Source of the DNA: Tetragonia tetragonoides
Taxonomy: Eukaryota > Streptophyta > Magnoliopsida > Caryophyllales > Aizoaceae
DNA length: 64,000 nucleotides
Reading direction: 5' to 3'
NCBI GenBank assembly: GCA_038025085.1
Contig: CM076147.1
Span: 27,195,001-27,259,000, forward strand
Position numbers and translations under genes: made by a program. Under the pieces are notes generated by a model that was not told where the DNA came from, ran no database searches, and saw only the letters and a program-made list of their open reading frames with translations. Of the stretch, positions 1-15,000 are shown in pieces; within the stretch, counting starts at the first letter, position 1; every line of letters begins with the position of its first letter.

Positions 1-3000
1 CCCTCCGCCTTGGCTTTCATGTCATCCTGATGTGGAGAGAAATACAAGTTCGTGAACAACATAACAGAACAAGAAATGAAAAGGGGAAATAATGGGGGAG
101 GGACTACAGGCAGTGTGGCCCTCTATTCAAACTACCTTTACTTGCTTTGCTCCACTATCAAGATCCTCCTCCAAGGATATACTGTGAGGTTTCAACACAA
201 TCTGCAAAGGAAACATTGGTGAAAGTTTTACATTACATGCTAAAGAGTAAGCACAAGATGAAGTAATCTGGTATCTTTCTGTGAAAATTCTGAGAAGTTT
301 AGGTCAATACTTAAAATGGTTTGCATAGCAGGTACCACAGACAAACATATGCTTTTGGCAAAAACAAATCTATGTGAAAAGAAAATAAGATATGACGCTA
401 AATAAAATTGTATTTAAAAAATGAACGGAAATCCAGAATCCTTCTCCACTTACTTGTTTCAGACGAGGTAGGGTGGATTCAATCTCCTTGGAGGCAATAC
501 TATAGAGGTATTTATAAAACTTCTTCATCACTTTTATGAACAACGACATTATCTGGTGCCTTTCTAATTTCATCTGCCCCTGTAATAATGGCACAGAAGA
601 GAAAACATTATCAAAAAACCTGACTACGAGAAGCAATCAGCATCTGGCAAATAGTTTTTCCACATATAATGGAAGAATAACTTGAGGAATATTCTATCTG
701 TGTATTTCAAGTTTGACCTATACTGGCACAGCAATCCTGGAGACAAAAAATTAAGTCTCATGCATGGACTATTTTTGATAGCTCAATAGCACAAAATCTT
801 ATTTTTAGCTCAACAGCAGCTACATTCCAACATGAACTGGAAGTGGTAAATTCAGTGTTCGATCCAGAAAACAACTGAAATAAGTGGAGACACCAAGTTT
901 ACAGACCCCTAGAGGCCCCAAAGCGGAATTGACCAGTAGTAGATCATATAAATATATACAATACATATTCAAAACGATTGAAAAGTTGAGAATGCAACCT
1001 CAATATATGAAAAATTCCGGCGCTGCAAGCCGCTGCAAAGCAAAACAGATGCTTGGGCATACGACATTGTAACCGGGATCTTCTCTTGGAAATACAAGTG
1101 TGAAAGGGTTGGAGCAAGATTTAGGATCTGCAGAAGCAAAAAATATAAAATAAAAAAAGATAATTAAAAATAAAAAAAATGAACCTAATCCATGGCTGAA
1201 CAGCGTACTTGTATATCATACCATAAAGTATCACATTTAGGATCAGTATGTAGTATATATACCATACAAAAGTAAGTGAAATAGAGGAGTACATGACAAT
1301 GAAAGAAAGATGCACAACAATGTCAAAAAGCAAATTTCACCAATGGAATGAAGTAAAAATGCATTGAACTGAAATAGATTCAGATTTTTGAACATGTAAC
1401 TTCTTTTCATTGAGTTTACACAAATATGTGTTCAACACTATGCAATACACTACTAGTAGGGCTATACTACTTGTAGAGCTTCTCATTTACATAAAAATGT
1501 TAGCGATCCTGATTTCAAAGCAGGATGGGCAAATAATAGACATGAATGCAGTTACAGTTGAGATCATTTAGTTACTAATTACTATTACATGTGCTCAAAA
1601 CCCCGAACAATAAGTCAAAACATATAAAGCATTGGAACATGAACCAAGAATGGATGATGGGGGCATATTCCCTCCATGATTACACCAGGTTCAGTTAATT
1701 TAAGACGTCAGGATGATTTTCACTAGTAACACAATAGTAGTGTAGCTGGATACAATTTTGTAGCAAGTAAAACCTAAACTATTTATGAAGATACTGTAGA
1801 GTGCAGACATCAGAAACACTGTAATAGCACTTCTATTTAGACTTGTCAGATTATAAGGGAGGCTTATTCAGGTCTTTTAGAATGCGAAACAATTATATGA
1901 GATAAAAAAATAATTACCAGCCAATTAACCTCTGCAAACAATCGTTCTCAGCTATATTTCTCAGACTTGGGGTCCAAGGCGGGTGTAGATTTGAGGATCG
2001 ACCTCATCCATTTTAAGGTTTTTTTTTTTTTTTTTTTGGGTCCAATTAGAAGTGCCTTTTTTTTTAGATAACATGGGCATTAAAGCTTTGCTTGACAACT
2101 CTATGGGCCCTGAAGTTAACAACCATGAACACCTCCAATGGCCCTGAGGGGACTCAAACTTAGGACCTGTGGAATAGATCTCAGAGATCTTACCAACTGA
2201 GATATCCCCTCAGGGTTGGTCTAACTAGAAGTGTCCATGTGCCATATCATATCCTAGTATTCAAACATCTGACACAGATACTTTTGTTGAATGAAGAGTC
2301 TGGGTAACATGGGTTCTCAGTGTCTTCTATAAGTAAATCGCCAAAGGAACTATATTAAACATTCTGACTTGATGATATTCATTTATAAGCTTTCCTAAAT
2401 GATGCCAATTTCGGGACCTCTGGAATAGATCTCGGAGGTCTTACCAACTGAGCTATCCCCTCAGGGTTGGTCTAGTTAGAACTTAGAAGTGTCCATGTGC
2501 CATGTTATATCCTAGTGTTCAAACATCTGACACAGATACTTTTGTTGAATGAAGAGTCTGGGTAACATTGGTTCTCAGTGTCTTCTATCAGTAAATCACC
2601 AAAGGAACTATACTAAGCATTCTGACTTCATGATATTCATTTATATGATTTCCTAAATGATGTCAATTGGCGCAACACTTCTAGTCGGCCATTACTCAAA
2701 TATGAGTCTAAATGTCAGGCCGGGGGGGGGGGGGTAAGTACCTAAACTTATATATGACGCGATTGAGGCAATGATTCTGCCACTCATCATTTTAACTCCA
2801 GTAATCATCAAAATGATGATCAATCATAGAACTGCTTTTTACGATGTTACATCACTTAAATAAGTGATTTATGAGGACAAAATAAGCTACATGTTTATCC
2901 ATGAAAGTGAAGTCACAAAATACTACCAGAGTATAATCGGCGAGATTGTCTGTGTAAGCTCGCAGCCGGACCATGTCAAAAGGTGGTACATACTCACTTG

Positions 3001-6000
3001 CAGACGTCAAAAAACTATTCAAGTTGGACTCTGTTGGTCCCGAGTCTGCAAAGTTGATTCTTGGGTCCAAGATACTAAAAGAACAAAACGTCAGGGTAAG
3101 AAACTTAATTCTTAGCGGAAGACCAAAAAAATTCAGATAAAGTAGCGAAAGATCAAAATTGCCAATATTAATACTAACCTCATGGCAAGCTTATACTCCA
3201 TAGAACGAAAACTCTCACTATTGAGGTTTTGAATAAATCTTCGCTTAAAATCTATGGATGAAAAGGCAAATGAGTGAGATATCATTTTCTTTACACACTG
3301 AAGAAGGCACCACACCCCCTATGAGAAGGATGGACTCACCTCGATAAAACGGACCAATAAATCCCCATTCTTCAGATGCATCAACTTCAATATCATCATT
3401 ATGCAACGGCTTCAGGATCATGCAAGTATGTTCTCCAGTCACAGGATTCTGGTACATCATACAAATACCACCCACATGCACAGACAAAACAGTTAAACAC
3501 TTGGACAAACGTACAGAAACTCTTACTATTCAAGAGACCAAATTCCAAGTCTACAAGAAAATGAATAAATTCCAATCAAATACTCGAACCATGGTTGTCA
3601 CACCTAATCTCAAAGTTCAAGCACACGATTGATTCAGAAGAGAAGTGGGTTTAGAAGAGAAATGATAGCTTCTATCAGACTTTAGCTGAATGAAGGAGCC
3701 ATCACTTCTATGAAAGCAGTGAATGTGAACTCTAAACATTGAAACCACAGGACACGGTCACAGACTGAGCAATGAAGTCTCGCAAATTCCCCCAATTTGT
3801 CTTCTGAACCCAAAATAAGGTGTCAGGTTACAAATAATCCAAACTCTCAAGTCCGGAATCCCTTTCAGAGTACAAAAACTTGTAGAAAAGGATGCCAAAT
3901 ATTCACAAGACCCCTATTTGAAAGTTCTGAACGTACAAATGAAATCACAAGGTAGAATGGCTGTAGAAAATAAATATACAAATTAAACCCATCGAAGAAC
4001 ATACAAAAATGAAAACAAGATAAAGGTCCGAAATACTAACAGGATTATCGCCAATATAGAAGGGAGCAAATTTGTGTTTCCTCCAAAACCGGAACAGATC
4101 TAGGGTAAGCCCAAAGGATACACCAATGTAATGCAGCTTTTCAGGCCGTCTTTCACGAAGATGCACGAGTAAAGGTGGAAGGTTTGTTCTGGGTTTAATA
4201 TTTTCTTCTAGCAACGACACCTGCATCGCAATGTGACAGGAATGCTAGTTAGTGACTGATCTGCAACAGCCATATGCAACTCATCTGTTTAAAATATCAT
4301 CACGGGCACACCAAACGAGCAAAAACTCTACAAACAAAAATATCATTTTTGAGCCACTACCATCATCATTACATGCAGAGACATAAATGACTAACATCAT
4401 GAGAAGCTCATTCAATTTTGCTATCCATACTTGTGACAGCATGGGCAGCAGGCATCTTACAACGATATAACATGGGAGCAGTAATAACACCTTATCCAAT
4501 CTTACCTTCTCTGCAGCTTCTGCAACTCTGACAGGTGTTTCCTCAACATCGTTTTCATCATCTGTTTCAGACATGGATGTCATTTGTCCTTCAAAATACC
4601 TGGGGAATAAATAGGTAATGTCCATTCTTAGTTAGGTACGGATTACAAATTAGAAAGATTAACAGTTCTCATAAACATGTGCTGACTCTGGATACATCGA
4701 TCTGGATCATGCTCGATGGAGAAAATATTGAAAGAGCAATAAAATATAGTAATCTTTACAATTTCAAGGCCCATGGGATTAGTCAAGCAAAGCCTGGAAA
4801 CCCATGTTATTTAAAAAATTAGTAACCCTCTCATGTCTCCTGGAATATACCAAATGTATTATTCCCTTACATCTAGAGAGTCTCTAAGTGATGCAACTCT
4901 CATCTTGGCCTTAATTAAACCACAGTTCAAAATTAAAACTAGAATTCAAGGGTGTAATCAAGCAAGTTGCAAGTAAGTTCTCCTAGTTTCTGTCAATTCA
5001 ACCATAGCAAAAGGATAAACCATCCGACTCCAAAACTCTTGCATCCTGATCGTCACTGCCCCGGCCCTCCCACTTCCCCTTCCCTCCCCCCCCCCCCCCC
5101 AAAAAAAAAAAAAAAACTGAAAAAGGAAACAAAAAAAAGTGAAACAGAAAGGGAAATCTACACCACAAATAATTCAACGTATTGCTCATGTTGCTTATAC
5201 AGGATCCTTAACATTATTCCATCCTAAAGACATTTCCACTAGCTCGGTACATCCCACTAATATAATGTGACAGTAAGCTTTGAGGTTGTTATACCTTGAT
5301 AAGAGTTCAACTGCCATTGAACCGTAACCAAGCTGCAGAAACCCAAAAGAAGATGCCAACATTTTAGTCTCAAGCCTTCAAGATGAACAAAATCCAAGCA
5401 GTCAATGAAAAGAAATAGGTACCCTCATGGCACTAGGATGAGTGGCTATCCGCACAATACGAGCACCAGAAAGACTAGGGAAAACTGTGTCGTGAAACTG
5501 CTCACAAAACTTCCATGGTATTTGGTCTCCATGAGGTGAGCGACCCTCACTTAAACTTCTCATGGCAGATTTACTAGAGATCTGTCCTTCAAGACAAACC
5601 TGCAGAAATAATTTAAGATTTCAGAAAGCATACCCAGCACAGTGATTATAAAGAGGACAAATATATATACTGCCTCATTGTGTAGCTTTGGATCTATTGT
5701 CCCTTGTGTGGAACATGACGATATATAATCTCTTAGTCTCCTCTTGTCGTTCAGCTTTTTCTCTTAGTCCTCTTGTCGTTCAGTTCTTTATTTTAGTCCT
5801 CTTCAAGAGGCGACTAAGAAATTCAATTAAGTACATGTTTGATATTCATTGTTGATAAAATAATTTGATATTCACTATTGAGAAGATAAATTTGATATTC
5901 ACTATTGGGAAAATAATGAAGTACATATCAATTCAGATAGTATCTTTTTTTGTAGTTCAGCACTTAGCCTCCCTTGTAATCCTTTTTAATATGTACTTAA

Positions 6001-9000
6001 TTTTTTCTCAACGGTGAATATCAACTTAAATTGGATGAATAAAAAATTATTCTTAAATAATACATTATTATTACATAATAAAGAAGAACCCTTTATTCTT
6101 CCGCCTTAACATAAAAACCTGAAACCCCCTGAAATTTTCTCTTCAACTAAATTTTAGAATCCCCAATGCTAGGAACCTAGCTTCACCATTGCAAGCAGTT
6201 AATGTATTTGGAGCACTGTGCACCCCAATCTCTCAATAGAGAACATTGGTTCTACGACACAATAGTAAGATAAGCCTTTAACTTCCCATGCATCATGTAT
6301 ACTTTGAGTTTTCTTTTATAATTAATTGCCAAGCTCTCAAAATTTATGAGCCGGGAAGTACAGGTTTCTATTTCTACCACGCTGGAGAAAGCCAGCCGGT
6401 TTGTCATTCAGAATTGCAACCTACATGTTCCCTACACATATTTTTGCTATAGCACCATAGGTACAAGATCTAATGTAGAATTAGGTGATTCTACATGTGT
6501 CGCATAAAACAGATTCACACCTGAACTACACACAAGATATCTGGAAGATGATTCTTTGATTCATCAACAGGGCCTGCATAAGTGGTGTAAAGAATAATAA
6601 TTCAGGAACAGAGAAGGTCAAACAACAAATGCAAACAACTGAGAAGGTCCAATAAAATAAATCAATGTAGCATACCGAGCAGCACAAATAGGTGATGTGC
6701 TGGAGCATCAGCAATTAATTGCAGGTCATTTGGGGAATTCTTGTAGTGAGACGCAACATACAGAGCCATCATCCTCTGCAGGTTAAGCATATATAAGACT
6801 CCAAAAAGCAAAAAAAAAAAAGATTCAAGTGACAACTCAAGTAAATATCACCATAAAACAATCACCTGCAGAAATAACTCGCTATCTTTGTGATATGAAA
6901 AAAGTGTGTCACGGTTAACATAAAAAAGATCACATTCGCTGGGGGGAGGCAATCTGATTAGAACAAGACAAAGTAATTATTTACAAGTAAATCAGGAGGA
7001 CGAAAACGATCTATCAGTAAGATAACCAAATATCAAACGATGTCCAAATGATGTTTAATATTGTTAGACCTGCTGACATTGGGAATGGAATTCGCAACAT
7101 CCAAGCATAGTAACCCGTTCAGCCAAGATTCAATAGGGTCACCAGAAGCATATCTGATAGATTCACTCAACTCTATCTTCTTGAAAAGCCGACCTGTAGT
7201 TAAAAAGAATCAAGAGTTTGAGACGTTCTTGGGGAACATAACGGTTCTTCAACTCTATGCAATTAATCACCAAAGTGTTATCCAGTGGCTCAGATCATCT
7301 CACATATGGCTACAGTATCAGTGTGGGCAAATGATATCTATTTGGAGTTTACACAATGGCTGAAAAAATATCATTAGCTCACAATACAAACTCATTATCA
7401 AATACGAGTAACAACATGCAATGAAAATCCTCGTCATTATGCGAAAAGGGGAAAAAATGTAAAGCAAACGAAAAACAGAAAAGTTGCACCAAAATGGTAC
7501 AAGAGACTACTCCGAAAGCATCCACGGTTTCACATGTCATCCAGATAAAATTCCGAGTTACATGAGACCATGTTTCAACAAACTTAAAATATATAAAACA
7601 CAGCACCAGAATGAAGTAAACCAGGTTCAGCAGGAAAAACACTAAAATGACTGAAGAAGATAAATCAATTTGAGGATCCAGCGTAAGTTCATGAGAAGGA
7701 TTTGACAATACTTTGTTATTTGATGCTTGGTTTGTTTCCAATAATAATTGATTGTCCAAAATGTTCCTTCCGCATAGTCAAGCAAAAAATGCAAAATCAT
7801 AAGGAGTTACATCAGTATTTAGATCACCTTTCAGTATGTGCCAGTGGCCCAATACCACCCATTGAAAGTGATATTGTAGAATATTTTCTGAACAAAAAAC
7901 TTATACACAGAGAGGAAAGAAGGTTGCTTATTACCAATACCACATGTCTTTATTGATCGGGCACCCATTATGGGAGGTGGAGAGCCGCGGAGGTATGACA
8001 TCATTTTCAGATTAACTAGATTGTACTACCTGTATGATGCACAGTTGTGTGCTCCTCATCTGGTATATCGTATTTCCTTTTCTTTCTTTTTTTTTTCTTC
8101 CTCCTCATTTATTTTTAGTTATTCATCTTTTCAGTTGAGCTTGAGATTATATGAAGAAGGAAATTAGAGAGCATCAATGATTTATTGAAACATAAAGTGA
8201 ATCTAATGCTACTATTCAAATATAATATTTTTTTATTGATTAGCTTCCACCCAGTGGAGAAGGACTTGTAGATACTAGATATGACTAGACCTGGCAGTCC
8301 TGAACCGAAACCGATTACCCGACCCGATTGATCCGAAACCGTAACCGAATATACCCGAATTGTGGCAATCCGATTTAGAACCGATTATCCGAAATGATCC
8401 AAACCGAAACCGGAATGTTATTGACCCGAAGACAATCCGTATCCGAATTGACCCGAACCGAATCAAAACCGAACCGTTCACAACCGAAAACCGATTTGAT
8501 CCGAACTAAACGCAAACCGACCCAAACCGAACATGATCCGAAACCAAAATAAATCGAGCCTGAAATTGGTTAAACGCTATTATTTAATGGAAATGATTAT
8601 TTTTTACCAAAGAATTTAAAGATTATACACTAAACCTTACTTAGTATTAACCCAATTTGGTCATCTGAATGGAAATTTGAGAATGGAGGCTCAAAATATA
8701 GCCTGACCCGAAATTGACCCGACAGTTCGGACGTGTATCCGAACCCGATCCGAAATGACACAAACCGATTTTAACCCGACCCAAAAGTAACCGACTTTTC
8801 AAACAAAAACCGATCTGATATTGACCCGACTCGTATGAAACTGACCCGAGATGATCCGAAAAGGTACAAATCCGAATGAACCTGAACCCTAAGTACAATC
8901 TGAACCGAACCCTAAGTACAATCCGAACCGAACCCGACCCATACCCGAGAACAGGTCGACCCAATTAGATCCGAACCAAAATTAACCCGACCCGAAACCG

Positions 9001-12000
9001 ATTGACCCGTTTGCCAGGTCTAGATATGACTAACGAAAAAGATAACCAAAATACAAAGGAGCATGTTTTTGTTTTCTTTTTTTTTTTTTTTTTGAGGTGG
9101 AAGAGAAGAAGAGGTGAGAACGAGCTTCTAACATATTTTGGATAGGTTTATAGCGGACAGAACATAAAACATACCAGATATGGAACTGTCCAAATTCTTA
9201 GACAAGTGGCTCTGCTCTTCCAGTTGCTGTAGCAGCTTCAGTGACAGCGACCGACCGGTACCTTCATAACTTTAATAAGAAAACCAAATGAGCAGCATAA
9301 GAGAAAAAGAACAAATAATATCAATTATCAATAAGATGTTTTCCCCTCTGAAACCAGTTTAATATTTTCATTAAAACACTTCTACACTTATAGTCCTAAC
9401 CTAACCGAAATACTACTAACATATAATTGAGAATTGTGGCAAGACCTATAACTAGACCTGGCAAACGGGTCGGACCGGGTCATTGCCAGGTCGACCATGA
9501 CGCTTCTTCAGCGGGTCGGGTATGGGTCGTCCATGTCGGGTCAAACAGCTCTTTCCTCAAAAACTTCGGGTTTCGAGCCAGGTGGTTTCAGGTTCGGATC
9601 GGTCAGATTCTGCCAGCTCTACGGGCTATAACACATTTAGGAATTAAAGTTTCTATCTGACATCTATTCCAGAGGTCCCAAGTTCGAGTCCCCTTAGGCC
9701 GTCGTTAACTTGAGGGCCCATGGGATCAGTCAAATAGATCAATTTAAAATGTTTGCAATTGAATTCGACTATTATTGATCCTTTGCACATTATAAAATGA
9801 GCAAAATCCTCAACTAAAAAGATAAATTTCTATACATATTTTATGGTCTTATCAAACAGGGGGAAATCAAGTCAACTGACCGAGCTGAGCCATAGTGGGT
9901 CTGAGCCGGCTCGACTCAGTTACATACCTACCTATGTTATCCATAAAAAATAAAATAAAGGAATTTAAGTTTCTATCAACCAGCATAGGATATTTTCATC
10001 ACGAAGTAGATTTCAAATCTTAGAATAGAAAAGCAGGAAGAAACACCTGTTACATGAAAAAGCAAAAATTTCTCTCAAAATCTCAAACAGAGAAATAGTT
10101 ACGTACCCATTTACAGTAGATGAGATGAAGACGAGATACGGCCCTAAAAGAGACTTAACAACAGGCAAAGGAATGGCGGCTGCTTCGTCAACCACCAAAA
10201 GCTCAACTTGAGATAGCTTCTCATGTTCATGTGGTTGTATATACTGTCATCACGAATAAAAATAACTAGGGTCAAAGAACAAGCGATTACACTCAACAGT
10301 TCTGAAATACTCGAGCAACACACAATTGTAAGACATCTATGACATTTCACACAGGCACAAAATAAACAATATCAAAACTCCAAGAGATCTAGCTTAGCAA
10401 AATACTATGACATCCTAATGTGCCCCCAAAATAAAAGTCTCTTAAGCCTAGCACAATTGTCCTATTTTTTGCTTGTGTCGCTTTAACTATTCTTATCTAT
10501 TGTTAGTTAATAAGTTGACAATAGCCTCCATCAGCATCAGCTTAAGGATAAAAGTGTTGTTAATGTTTAGTAATTAGTAATCCGTCCCATTCTATAAGAC
10601 ATGGATTTCATATAGGAATGTCGCAAATTATATGACAAGGTGCAACAAGGACAAAACTTTAAAAAGTAGTCAATTTAAACATTATCCTTTTGGGGTGCAT
10701 ATATGTACAATTGGTTGAACGGCATTAACAACAATTGATTTTATAATTGTTTTTTAGATAACAAAATTTTTTATTGATCAAAATTATATGAATACAAAAA
10801 GGATACAATTTACAATTGATTTTTTTCTGGAGAAGACCAAGTTTAATGAAGGATCTCTCCCTTTTCGTTATCTTGGTATCCCCCTGTCCTCTACTAGACT
10901 CACTAAAGCTCTTTGCAGGCCCCTATGGGAAAAATCTATCAGAAAGTTACTCATTGGGCTAGTCAACTACTTAGTTATGCAGGGAGACTCCAACTACTCA
11001 ACTCAGTAGGCTTCTCTATTCAAGTCTACTGGACTACAGTCTTTATACTACCTAAGGAAGTTATTTACGATATTGAGGCACTGTGTAGGAAGTTTCTGTG
11101 GGGGAAAATGCAGCATAATAGATTCCTGGTGCATGTGAGTTGGGCAGTTTTGTGTCAACCAAAATGCAATGGGGGTCTGAATGTGAAAAGCCTTGCTGAA
11201 TGGAATTTGGCAGCTAGCTGCAAGATGCTTTGGTGGGGAAATAACCCAGGGCATGATGTATGGTCTACATGGGTTCATGAATATCATCTGAAGCACAATG
11301 ATTTATGGAATGTCAAGGCCAAACAAACCTCTTCTTGGTTGTGGAGAAAGTTGTTGCATACTAGGGACTGCCTGATTGCCAAGTTGGGATCCTGTCATGA
11401 GGTTCAGAAATTCCTAGATGGCTGCGTTCAAGCTGGAAGATTCAAGATGTCAAGAGCCTATGCTAGCCTTATTGACAGCAAACCTAGAAAGAGATGGGTG
11501 AAAGTTGTGTGGGAACCTGTGGCTCGACCTAGACAAGGCTTTATAGCTTGGATGGCATGCAGCCACAAGCTGCTGACAAAAGTTCAGCTTGCTCACAGGG
11601 GGATGCAGCTAGATGTGCAATGTAGCATGTGTAATAGCTACCCTGAAGATTGCTCTCACTTGTTCTTCAATTGTGCAGTTTCTTTGCCAGTTTGGAAGAG
11701 CCTGCTGGACTGGATGGGGATCAGAAGAAGACCATTAAGCTTTCGTCATGAGATCAAATGGTTTACTGACAAGTGCAGGGGTAGGAAGTTGCTCAGTAAG
11801 CTCAGGAGGGCTGTTTTTGTCTCTGCTGTATATGAACTGTGGTACGAAAGAAACCAAAGAGTACTTTGTGATAAAAGTAGGGACTGTACAGCCATTGTTA
11901 GGCAAGTGCAAGTAGGTGTCTGTTGTCGTCTTGCCCACCAATATGGTGAACAAGCATTAGAGTTATTACATAGCCTGTAGTATGACTCTTATCAAGGGGT

Positions 12001-15000
12001 ATGCCCCGGGTTTGATGTAGTTTTTATGCGGAGGGTGCTTCTTTGGCATCCCTTTGGCAAATGGAAATATATTGACCATTTTCCAAAAAAAATTTACAAT
12101 TGATTTTATAAGTTGATATTCGAACTTAAAATAAATCCACTAATGGTTGTGCAAAGGGGAAATTGTCACTTAAAAGGGGGCAGAGAGAATACTAATTAAT
12201 AATGGCAATATATTGCGAAAAAGACTTGTTAATATGCAGAATCACCAAGAATTTCTTGACTAGGCTAGGGCCTAGGGTACGAGCTTTCATTTACAATCTC
12301 CCAGTCACATAGACTGCTTTTGCAGGGGCTAGGAAAATCCTAGGTGCAGATGTTGTGGGGAATGAAGTGGTGAATGATGCTGAAGGAAGGGTTCGAGAGG
12401 GGTGATATAAATTTAGAAGGCTTGCGATGGGTTAGAAGAGAAGGCCAGTGTCAACTCACGACTTCACGATCTCTTTGGGGTAAGTTGTTTGGAGTGAGAC
12501 AGTGAGTGGAAATGCTTGTGTCGTGCATGTGACATTCTATTGTCTAGTTCTTACACTTTTTTTGTGGGGTTTTGAGGGGCAGAAGGAGATGAAGCTCCTA
12601 TAGCAGAAAGCTATCTTGGCAAGTTTTGTGTGTATTTGGTTGGAGAGGAATGCTTGGGTATTCTCAAGGTCATCATTGTCTACAGAGTTGCTGCATTCTG
12701 TTACTTTCTTAGCATATTTGTGGTCCCAAGCAGTTAGGGCCTTCAAGACTTATTCTATCTATGAGGTCCAACACAATTGGGCCAACTTGACTTACTTGTC
12801 CTATCTGAATTCTTGTTAGAGAAGTCAATGAATGCTAATTGTAAGAAGTAATCATTTGAACAGCAACAGAGTGAACAGTGCAATCGCTCTAAAATTGTGC
12901 AGGGAGGGAATAGGGATAAACTGATACAGTGAAACTTATCCATACACACGCAAAAATTTATATCGTAAATCTTAATTGATTGACCATCATCCACTTGATT
13001 CACAAGGGAACCCTGACACAGGTAGATTCACTGTATGATGTGATGTACTAGGTTGATAGTTTTCTTTTTTTTTTTGATAAAGAAAAAGTATATATTAATA
13101 TGGATCAATGTACAGCAAACTAAAGGATAAGAATCCTCTATAACAAAGCATTACAGATTGTCCCGTTGGACCTCTGAGATAGTATAATACAGAAAAGCGC
13201 CTGCCGCTCTCGCCCATAAAGCAGCTAAGTAAGTTGCTTTCTCCCATAGCATCACTAAAGAAACGGAAACCTCCGTAAACACCAGGCCATTCCTCCCCAA
13301 CCAAACGCACCATATAATCGCAAAAAAAAAGCATTGCGCCAAAGCAGCTTCTTCTCCTTCCCACCCTTAAAACCCAGGAACCGCATCTGCAGAATGACTC
13401 AACCGTAGAAGGGGGTACCCACAACTCTCCAAACAACCTACCCCAAAGATAACAAGCCACATTACATCAAAGGAACAAGTGTGTCATGTTAACAAGCCAT
13501 ATCTCCTTGCCAGCACGACACATCATACACATATCAGGTAGCACAGCTACCCCCGGCCTCCTCCTCTGCCTTAAATCATTCGTGTTAACCCTATCAACCA
13601 CTAGAGTCCACACAAACGCCCTAACCTTCAGGGGCACCTTGGCTTTCCAAATAAAAACTGCTAAAGGAAATCGGGGGGAGGGGGTCCCCAAGCACCGAAG
13701 GAAGGACTTACAAGAGAACTCCCCCGAAGGATCACTAACCCACCTCCTAGAGTCTTCTGAGCTGGAAAGCTGGAACGAGCCCACAATTCCCAAGAGGGAA
13801 GTGAGCTCCTCTATCTCCCTATCATGAGGCAAACGACGGAAATGAGGATTCCACACTCCACTCTCTACTGAGTAAAAGTCAGCGATGGAGAGTGGAAAGC
13901 TGGAACAATCGAGGGAACCTCATGCAAAAAGGCTGTCCACCTCTCCAAATATCTTCCCAAAAAAGTATACGCAAACCACTCCCGATAACCAACTCTACTC
14001 GCGGCATAAAGTGAGGGGAAACCTGTGAGATGAATTTCCACAGCCAGGAAACATCTAATATTAGACTTTCAAAACTGCCACCCGGCGCTAGCCAACAACT
14101 GCTGGGACCCGGAGCATACACAACATGATAAGATGGTTTTACATGACATAACAGCACGAGAAGCTATAAGGCTCACATAGGCTGAGGGATGACTAACGTT
14201 TAGTTTGTGGTGCTGCATATCCAACTATACCTCAATGGAATTAATTCGATTTCACACCACAAAGTCTCTGACACCACAAAGAACTGCTTGCCAAAGCTAA
14301 TATAGCTTCATAGGAAACTGACAATCATTGGAGCACATTAATAGAAGAAAGAATCTTGTCAACACTCAACAGCACACATGATCAACAGTTTAAACATTTC
14401 ACCCTCTCTACACACCTGAATCGTTTGTCTATGTTGCTTGTAAATATTGATCCGCACAGTTGCTTTCTTAAAATCAGGGTTAGAGCTTTTCACCACATCA
14501 TAGTCAATATGTTCCTGCAAATAAAAGTAAAGTTGACCAATCATAGACAAATATGATAACTTACAAAATAAAAACAACAAAATAATAAAAACAAACTAAC
14601 AAACAAACCTTGTAGTCTAGTGAATCAAATCCCTTGCCCACAAATTCAAATAACGTCTTCAAATTCTCAGGACTTGGTGCAGTTATAAAGATATTAGAAT
14701 ACCTACAAACACAAATTATGCAAAAGTCAATAACTTAAATAGAAAAATTACTTCTCTTTGCCTTTAATTATTTTTCTTCTTCTCCTGGCCTACTTTCTGC
14801 TGGGATGAGAGAAGGGGAGATTGCAAATAATACCCAGCCGCAATAGCTCCAGCAACTGCCAAACCAAGGGCAGCTGACTTTCCACGACCACGAGCAGCAA
14901 GAAGAGCAACTGTACTCCGAAGTGTTTTATCCAGGATGGCATCAAGAAATGTAATGACTGCCTTTCCCTATGTGCACAAAATGTAAAGAAGAGCCCTCAA

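Noticed and set aside
2160..2216. tRNA-like sequence with A and B boxes
   Set aside because: Has SINE body, A tail and target duplications; the cloverleaf is not that of a functional tRNA.
7702..7956. Short open stretch in a NAT10 intron with a Cys-x2-Cys pair
   Set aside because: No family recognised, no splice support, and it opens on the strand opposite the host gene within an intron.
8275..8964. Minus-strand open stretches rich in Gly/Ser/Arg/Phe
   Set aside because: They are translations of the CCGAAACCGA-type repeat inside the hAT-type element.
13486..13827. Plus-strand frame opposite the LINE remnant
   Set aside because: Shadow of the minus-strand zf-RVT region.
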